Source: an uncultured Lachnospiraceae bacterium (lineage in GTDB: Bacteria; Bacillota; Clostridia; Lachnospirales; Lachnospiraceae). From it: 64,000 nucleotides of DNA. Location: positions 54,671 to 118,670 of the forward strand of contig CAJTUA010000012.1 of NCBI GenBank assembly GCA_910579615.1, written 5' to 3'. The notes beneath the pieces are model-generated. The model did no database searches and had not been told where the DNA came from. It saw only the letters and a list, made by a program, of their open reading frames with translations. Below, piece by piece: positions 60,011 through 64,000 of this stretch (position 1 is the stretch's first letter; the number at the start of each line of letters is the position of its first letter). The position numbers were made by a program, and so were the translations under genes.

Positions 60011-60364
60011 AGCTCCAAATGCATTTTGGATTAACCGGATTTCCACGCCTGTTATTGCGACGACATCAAAACGGCAGGGTGTCATCTCCGGATATTTGTT
60101 CCTTAACATATAATAACGCGCCGTCTGGATAATCGCGCGCTGTTTTGCGGGCGTGACGGCTTCTTCAGGATAACCCGAAGCGTTGTTTCTCCGGTATTTT
60201 ACCTCAATAAAAACAAGGTAACCGCCCTCGCGCGCCACAAGGTCAATCTCTCCCGTTCGGCTATAAAAATTCCTCTCAAGGATTTGATAACCGATACCAG
60301 AAAGATAATCTGCGGCAACGGCTTCTTTTTCACTCCCAACCTTTCTCTTGTTGATATTTCCCAC
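60008..60364 (-). CDS. yraN: YraN/UPF0102 family endonuclease-like protein
   Basis: The 118-residue protein has the nuclease-like core GEIDLVAREGGYLVFIEVKYRR (about residues 38-59, split here by Glu, Asp and Glu-x-Lys of the restriction-endonuclease fold). The cellular role is unknown. The start is GTG. It follows the FlhB-like gene and ends against a repeat array. The rnhB-flhB-like-yraN order is common in Clostridia. Confidence 0.92.
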   Translation of the reverse strand: MGNINKRKVGSEKEAVAADYLSGIGYQILERNFYSRTGEIDLVAREGGYLVFIEVKYRRNNASGYPEEAVTPAKQRAIIQTARYYMLRNKYPEMTPCRFDVVAITGVEIRLIQNAFGA

Positions 60365-60396
60365 CTGTCTTTCTGCATTGATTCCACACGGCTTTT

Positions 60397-60768
60397 TTAA
60401 TTCTGATGCTTCATTACCCGCTCCTTAATATTGTCCAGGCGGTCAACAAACATCAATACCTCCGCCACAACCCCATAGAGCTCCGGAGGGATGAAATCGC
60501 CCACCTCCAGGCGCGAAAGTGTATTTGCAAGGCGCTCATCCTTATGAATCGGGACATTGCTTTCCTTTGCTGTCTCGATAATCTTATCTGCCAGTACACC
60601 GCGCCCGCTCGCGATAATTTTTGGTGCCTCATCGCTTGGGTCGTATTCCAGTGCGACCGCCGTCTTTTTCTTTTCTTCCGGCATCTGTGCCGTCACCACG
60701 GCATTGCCCCGCCCATACGCTTCGTTCCCGTTCCTGCCATTTCTCCCATTCAAATCCTTCGGCGGCAT
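60397..60768 (-). CDS. Stand-alone FlhB-like (EscU/YscU) C-terminal domain protein
   Basis: The 123-residue protein matches the cytoplasmic domain of flagellar/type III export switch proteins: VALEYDPSDEAPKIIASGRGVLADKIIETAKE, then NVPIHKDERLANTLSRLEVGDFIPPELY. The Asn-Pro-Thr-His cleavage motif and the membrane domain are absent. Such FhlB-type stand-alone proteins occur in Firmicutes between rnhB and yraN. A role in flagellar export is possible but unproven. GGAGGGG precedes ATG. Confidence 0.85.
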   Translation of the reverse strand: MPPKDLNGRNGRNGNEAYGRGNAVVTAQMPEEKKKTAVALEYDPSDEAPKIIASGRGVLADKIIETAKESNVPIHKDERLANTLSRLEVGDFIPPELYGVVAEVLMFVDRLDNIKERVMKHQN

Positions 60769-60791
60769 AATTCCCCTCCTATTTTCTTACC

Positions 60792-61625
60792 CTACACACC
60801 TTCGAAACTGAAGTTATGCAGAAAACTCCTGCGGTGGATTGGCGTTGGTCCAAGCTCTTTAAGCGCCTTGATATGCTCCTCGGAGCCATAGCCTTTGTTG
60901 CTTGCAAAGCCGTACCCCGGATATTCCTTGTCATACTGCACCATCAGACGGTCGCGGAAGACTTTCGCCACAATGCTCGCTGCTGCAATCGAAATACTTT
61001 TTGTATCCCCCTTAACAATCGGCACCTGCGGAATCCGCACATCCGGAATCGTGACGGCATCGTTCAGCAGGATATCCGGGATGACCGAAAGCTTTTCAAT
61101 CGACTGGCGCATCGCCTCGTAATTTGCCTGCAGGATATTGATTTCATCAATGCGCTCCGGCGAAGAAATACCTATGCCGTAGGAAATCGCCTTCGCAGTA
61201 ATCTCCTCGTAAAGCTCCTCACGCTTTTTCTCTGTCAGCTGCTTGGAATCGTTGATGTACAAAATATCACAGTCCTTTGGCAGAATGATTGCGCAGGTCA
61301 CCACCGGTCCTGCGAGCGGTCCTCTGCCCACCTCGTCGATGCCCGCGATGTATTCATAATCCGCATAGCGCCGCTCATATTCCTTCATCTTAAAAATGCG
61401 CTTGCGCTCCTTCTCAAGTTTCTCCATCGCGCCGCGGTACTTGCTTACAAGTTTCTTTGCGCCCGGGCGGATATCCCCCTCGAAGGCTTTTAGATAATCC
61501 TCCAGCTTATCCCCCGCATTTTTCAATGTTTCTTCCATCTGTACAAGCGTCAGTTTTCCAGTCTGCATCCGGTCCTGCAGGCTTGCAAACCGCCCACCGA
61601 TTCTCTCTGTGAGATTTTTTTTCAT
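60792..61625 (-). CDS. rnhB: Ribonuclease HII with N-terminal extension
   Basis: Removes ribonucleotides from DNA. The 277-residue protein has the RNase HII core from about residue 90: IAGIDEVGRGPLAGPV (Asp-Glu), NDSKQLTEKKR (Asp) and SIAAASIVAKVFRD (Asp later). The first 75-80 residues are a charged helical extension, also seen in other Lachnospiraceae. GGAGGGG precedes ATG. The type I enzyme (rnhA) is at position 1. Confidence 0.95.
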   Translation of the reverse strand: MKKNLTERIGGRFASLQDRMQTGKLTLVQMEETLKNAGDKLEDYLKAFEGDIRPGAKKLVSKYRGAMEKLEKERKRIFKMKEYERRYADYEYIAGIDEVGRGPLAGPVVTCAIILPKDCDILYINDSKQLTEKKREELYEEITAKAISYGIGISSPERIDEINILQANYEAMRQSIEKLSVIPDILLNDAVTIPDVRIPQVPIVKGDTKSISIAAASIVAKVFRDRLMVQYDKEYPGYGFASNKGYGSEEHIKALKELGPTPIHRRSFLHNFSFEGV

Positions 61626-61681
61626 ATTCCCCTCCGTTTTTGCATTCCATCACTGAGTTTTATAAATATGCACTTTACCCG

Positions 61682-62527
61682 TCACGGATTCGGTTCTTCC
61701 AGCGAAAAATTCCCGATGCGTCCGTTGCGGAAGTCATCCAGCACAAATCCCGCCGCCTTTTCCAAATCAAGGGTACCGCCTTTTTGCAGGCAGGCGCGCT
61801 TTTTCGCAATGCGGGAGAGCATTTCATTGCCGTCGGCAGATTCCTCAATGCCGTACTTGTTTTCCAATGCCCCTGGATAATTCTTTGTCAGGAAATTGCA
61901 AAGCTCATAGGCAAGCTCCGTCGCAACAAGAATCTCATCGTTGATTGACCCAATCAACGCAATGCGAAGGCCGATGGCCTGGTCCTCAAACTTCGGCCAG
62001 AGGATTCCCGGCGTGTCAAGCAGCTCAACGTTTTTATTCAGCCGTATCCATTGTTTTCCCTTTGTCACCCCCGGCTTGTTTCCGGTCTTTGTAATCGCTT
62101 TTTTCGCAAACGCATTGATAAACGTCGATTTCCCGACATTCGGGATGCCGACAATCATCGCGCGGACCGGGCGGTTCATGATGCCGCGTTTTTGGTCACG
62201 CGCAAGCTTTTCTTCGCACGCCTTCATAATCACGTCGTTTACATTTTTTATCCCCGCCCCCGCCTTTGCGTTCACCGCCACAACCAGGTATCCCTGCGCC
62301 TCGTAATACGCCCTCCATGCATCGGTCTTTTCCCTGTCCGCAAGGTCTGCTTTGTTCAAAAGCAGCACCCGCGCCTTTGTGTTCGCCATCGCCTGAATAT
62401 CCGGATTCTTGCTGCTGTACGGAATACGTGCGTCCACTAACTCAATCACGACATCAATTAGTTTTAAATCCTCCTGCATCTGGCGTTTTGCTTTCGTCAT
62501 ATGCCCCGGATACCATTGGTACTGCAT
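61682..62527 (-). CDS. rbgA: Ribosome biogenesis GTPase YlqF/RbgA
   Basis: A circularly permuted GTPase acting late in 50S assembly. The 281-residue protein starts MQYQWYPGHMTKAKRQMQ. The G motifs come in permuted order: G4 LLLNKADLAD (about residue 60), then G1 VGIPNVGKSTFINA (about 126-139) and G3 DTPGILWPK (about 175). GGAGG lies five bases before the second of two ATG codons. The rplS-lepB-rbgA-rnhB order is typical of Firmicutes. Confidence 0.95.
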   Translation of the reverse strand: MQYQWYPGHMTKAKRQMQEDLKLIDVVIELVDARIPYSSKNPDIQAMANTKARVLLLNKADLADREKTDAWRAYYEAQGYLVVAVNAKAGAGIKNVNDVIMKACEEKLARDQKRGIMNRPVRAMIVGIPNVGKSTFINAFAKKAITKTGNKPGVTKGKQWIRLNKNVELLDTPGILWPKFEDQAIGLRIALIGSINDEILVATELAYELCNFLTKNYPGALENKYGIEESADGNEMLSRIAKKRACLQKGGTLDLEKAAGFVLDDFRNGRIGNFSLEEPNP

Positions 62528-62589
62528 CATAACCTCCCATTGCCGCCCTTTTGTAACGGCTTATCTTAAAAATTTGCCTTTCTATTTTT

Positions 62590-63195
62590 CTATTTTTTCT
62601 CCTCGTCATCCTTGCGCAGATTCATTGTGCTGATAAACCCGAACTCATTCAGCCTAAGCCACGCCTTCCCTACAATTTCATCCCTGACAATTGTGCCAAT
62701 GTTTGCAAAGCGGCTATCCTCACTGTTGTTGCGGTTATCCCCAAGGACAAAATACTCCTCCTCCTCCAAGGTAAAACGGTCTTTTGCAAGCCCGGAAATC
62801 AACATTGTTTCGCAGACAATTTTCTCCTGCATTTCCTCGCCGTTAATATAAACCACCCCGTCCACAATCTGGATTGTCTCACCCGGCAGCCCCACGACAC
62901 GCTTCACATCATAATAATCATGCTCGCTGCCACTTTGCTTAAAGACAATCACATCGCCGCGCTTTGGATTTCCGAAAAGATAGGAAAATTTATTGACAAT
63001 AATCATATCGCCGTCCGAAAGGGTGGTCTCCATGGAGTCCCCCAACACGGACGTTTTTTCTAAAACAACATTTATGATAAAGTAGGCGAGCAGCACGACC
63101 GCGGCAATCTGCACAATCCAGATAAAAATTTTTGTCGCCACGCTCCTGCGGCGCTTCCGCCGCCGCCCCCTCTGGTATTCTATCTCAAATTCCAT
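62590..63195 (-). CDS. lepB: Signal peptidase I
   Basis: Releases secreted proteins from their signal peptides. The 201-residue protein has a very basic N-terminus (RRKRRRS), one membrane span (about residues 25-47), the catalytic Ser in LGDSMETTL (about 55) and the catalytic Lys in YDVKRVVGLPGE (about 98). GDNRNNSEDSR follows. ATG at 63195 is used. It has its own promoter at 63235. Confidence 0.94.
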   Translation of the reverse strand: MEFEIEYQRGRRRKRRRSVATKIFIWIVQIAAVVLLAYFIINVVLEKTSVLGDSMETTLSDGDMIIVNKFSYLFGNPKRGDVIVFKQSGSEHDYYDVKRVVGLPGETIQIVDGVVYINGEEMQEKIVCETMLISGLAKDRFTLEEEEYFVLGDNRNNSEDSRFANIGTIVRDEIVGKAWLRLNEFGFISTMNLRKDDEEKK

Positions 63196-63234
63196 ATATA
63201 ACCATGCCCTTTCTGGCAAAATCTCCTATTTTCT

Positions 63235-63262
63235 ATTATACCGATTTCAGACAAGATTTCAA
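63235..63262 (-). promoter_or_regulatory. Promoter of lepB
   Basis: Minus strand TTGAAA (63257-63262), 16-bp spacer, TATAAT (63235-63240), 40 bp before the lepB start. Confidence 0.6.
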
Positions 63263-63374
63263 TTACTTTTTTCGGAATAATTTCCGCGCCCATGCCATCT
63301 GCCCTGCTGTATTTTCAGCCGGTAGCGCACCTTGCCGTATGGAAGAAAATCCCAATCCAAAAGCCCCATGCGAG

Positions 63375-63411
63375 AAAAAGCGGGATGACAACATTTTCTG
63401 CCATCCCGCTT
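63375..63411 (-). terminator. Terminator after rplS
   Basis: AAGCGGGATG (63378-63387) pairs with CATCCCGCTT (63402-63411) around a 14-nt loop, followed by T residues on the minus strand. Confidence 0.8.
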
Positions 63412-63438
63412 CTCCCGCGTAACCCATGCTATAATAAA

Positions 63439-63786
63439 TTACTTCACAAGCTCCTTCACCTTTGCAGCCTTGCCGGTTCTCTGGCGCAGATAAGTCAGCT
63501 TTGCGCGGCGGACCTTACCACGCCTTACCACCTCGATTTTCTCAACAACCGGGGAATGCAGCGGCCATGTCTTCTCAACGCCAACGCCGTTTGAGGATTT
63601 GCGCACGGTAAAGGTTTCCCTTGCTCCGCCATTCTGCCTCTTAAAAACAACGCCCTCGAAAACCTGTGTCCTTTCACGGTTTCCCTCTTTTACCTTCGCG
63701 TAAACCTTTACGGTATCACCAACATGGAATTCGGTGATTTCCTGCTTCAACTGAGCAGCTTCAATGTTTTTAATAATGTCGTTCAT
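63439..63786 (-). CDS. rplS: 50S ribosomal protein L19
   Basis: The 115-residue L19 has FHVGDTVKVYAKVKEGNRER, QVFEGVVFKRQNGG and VGVEKTWPLHSPVVEKIEVVRRGKVRRAKL, all standard. It sits at the 30S-50S interface. AAGGAGG precedes ATG. It is monocistronic, with its own terminator. Confidence 0.97.
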   Translation of the reverse strand: MNDIIKNIEAAQLKQEITEFHVGDTVKVYAKVKEGNRERTQVFEGVVFKRQNGGARETFTVRKSSNGVGVEKTWPLHSPVVEKIEVVRRGKVRRAKLTYLRQRTGKAAKVKELVK

Positions 63787-63880
63787 CCTGCGACCTCCTT
63801 ATTCTTCGATGTTCTTACTACGTCCGGTGGTTCTTCCGGTGCCCTGGCAAGGCATGTACAGAGGAACATTCGTATCACAA
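63787..63880 (-). promoter_or_regulatory. Probable L19 leader RNA
   Basis: About 90 bases before rplS hold complementary blocks, including TGCCTTGCCAGGGCA and a CCGGAAGAACCACCGG stem. An L19 leader is known at this site in Firmicutes. Assigned by position and pairing only. Beyond it, to the window end, nothing is recognised. Confidence 0.45.
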
Positions 63881-64000
63881 ATTGAAATTATAATATATTT
63901 TTCCGGAAAATGCAAGTGTTTTTTCTTTTTTCAGGCAGCTTTGCCTGTAGGATTACAATACATGTGTTACAACTGAATATTGAAAAAGCAGAGACACTGC

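Noticed and set aside
1..64000. CRISPR arrays, tRNA or rRNA genes
   Set aside because: No regularly spaced short repeats of CRISPR type and no cloverleaf or rRNA-like sequence were seen on either strand. The 105-bp arrays have no unique spacers.

Overview
The window reads as a chromosome segment of a Gram-positive Clostridia bacterium, most likely a Lachnospiraceae member. The reasons are gene order (radC-mreBCD-pbp2-minCDE-rodA-mgsA; yggS-sepF-ylmH-divIVA; rplU-prp-rpmA-obg-yhbY-nadD-yqeK-rsfS), strong AGGAGG-type ribosome binding sites, ribosomal protein L27 with an N-terminal extension next to its Prp protease, and lipoprotein signals. The genus cannot be named from the sequence alone. No rRNA, tRNA or CRISPR array was seen.

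Layout. 1-9540 (+): end of rnhA, mutS, mutL, miaA, two uncharacterised genes, a methionine-gamma-lyase-like PLP enzyme and a small membrane protein. 9624-20213 (+): radC followed by the cell-shape and division cluster mreBCD, pbp2, minCDE, rodA, mgsA and a lipoprotein D-Ala-D-Ala carboxypeptidase. 20303-29842: P-loop protein, DUF378 protein (-), a HlyD-like protein, yggS, sepF, ylmH, divIVA, aroB, lspA, an RluA-type pseudouridine synthase and an AAA ATPase. 29843-32422: an AT-rich accessory stretch with a BlaI-type repressor without a BlaR partner and an S66 peptidase. 40613-45839: a 353-residue Xer-type recombinase, a cell-wall amidase, an SOS-controlled LysM protein and lexA. 46130-63786 (-): housekeeping genes from rsfS to rplS.

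The main discovery is an apparently complete 8,005-bp integrated filamentous (inovirus-like) phage at 32423-40487. It is bounded by perfect 60-bp direct repeats that begin exactly at the central spacer of a dif-like palindrome, and it lies just upstream of the Xer-type recombinase gene. It carries a Zot/pI-type morphogenesis ATPase, a long signal-peptide and tail-anchored adsorption protein, a run of tiny single-span membrane proteins, and a coat-protein candidate followed by a terminator. Its replication module is of the eukaryotic CRESS-DNA virus type: a HUH-plus-SF3-helicase Rep, and an 11-bp stem-loop whose loop carries TAGTATTAC, the circovirus/nanovirus nicking nonanucleotide, flanked by five TGTCTA iterons. 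The inferred unit is a filamentous phage that replicates like a circovirus and enters the chromosome at dif through host Xer. A ribbon-helix-helix-like regulator with three operator-like dyads is a candidate lysogeny switch.

Two families of intergenic repeats occur in the host DNA. Family A is a 105-bp structured unit, tandem at 52418 and 59696 and fragmentary at 3216 and 15678. It has covarying stems and always lies in transcript sense. Family B is a degenerate 80-145-bp element with four copies. Start codons below were chosen from visible ribosome binding sites where possible. Functions come from reading motifs by eye; no database search was run.
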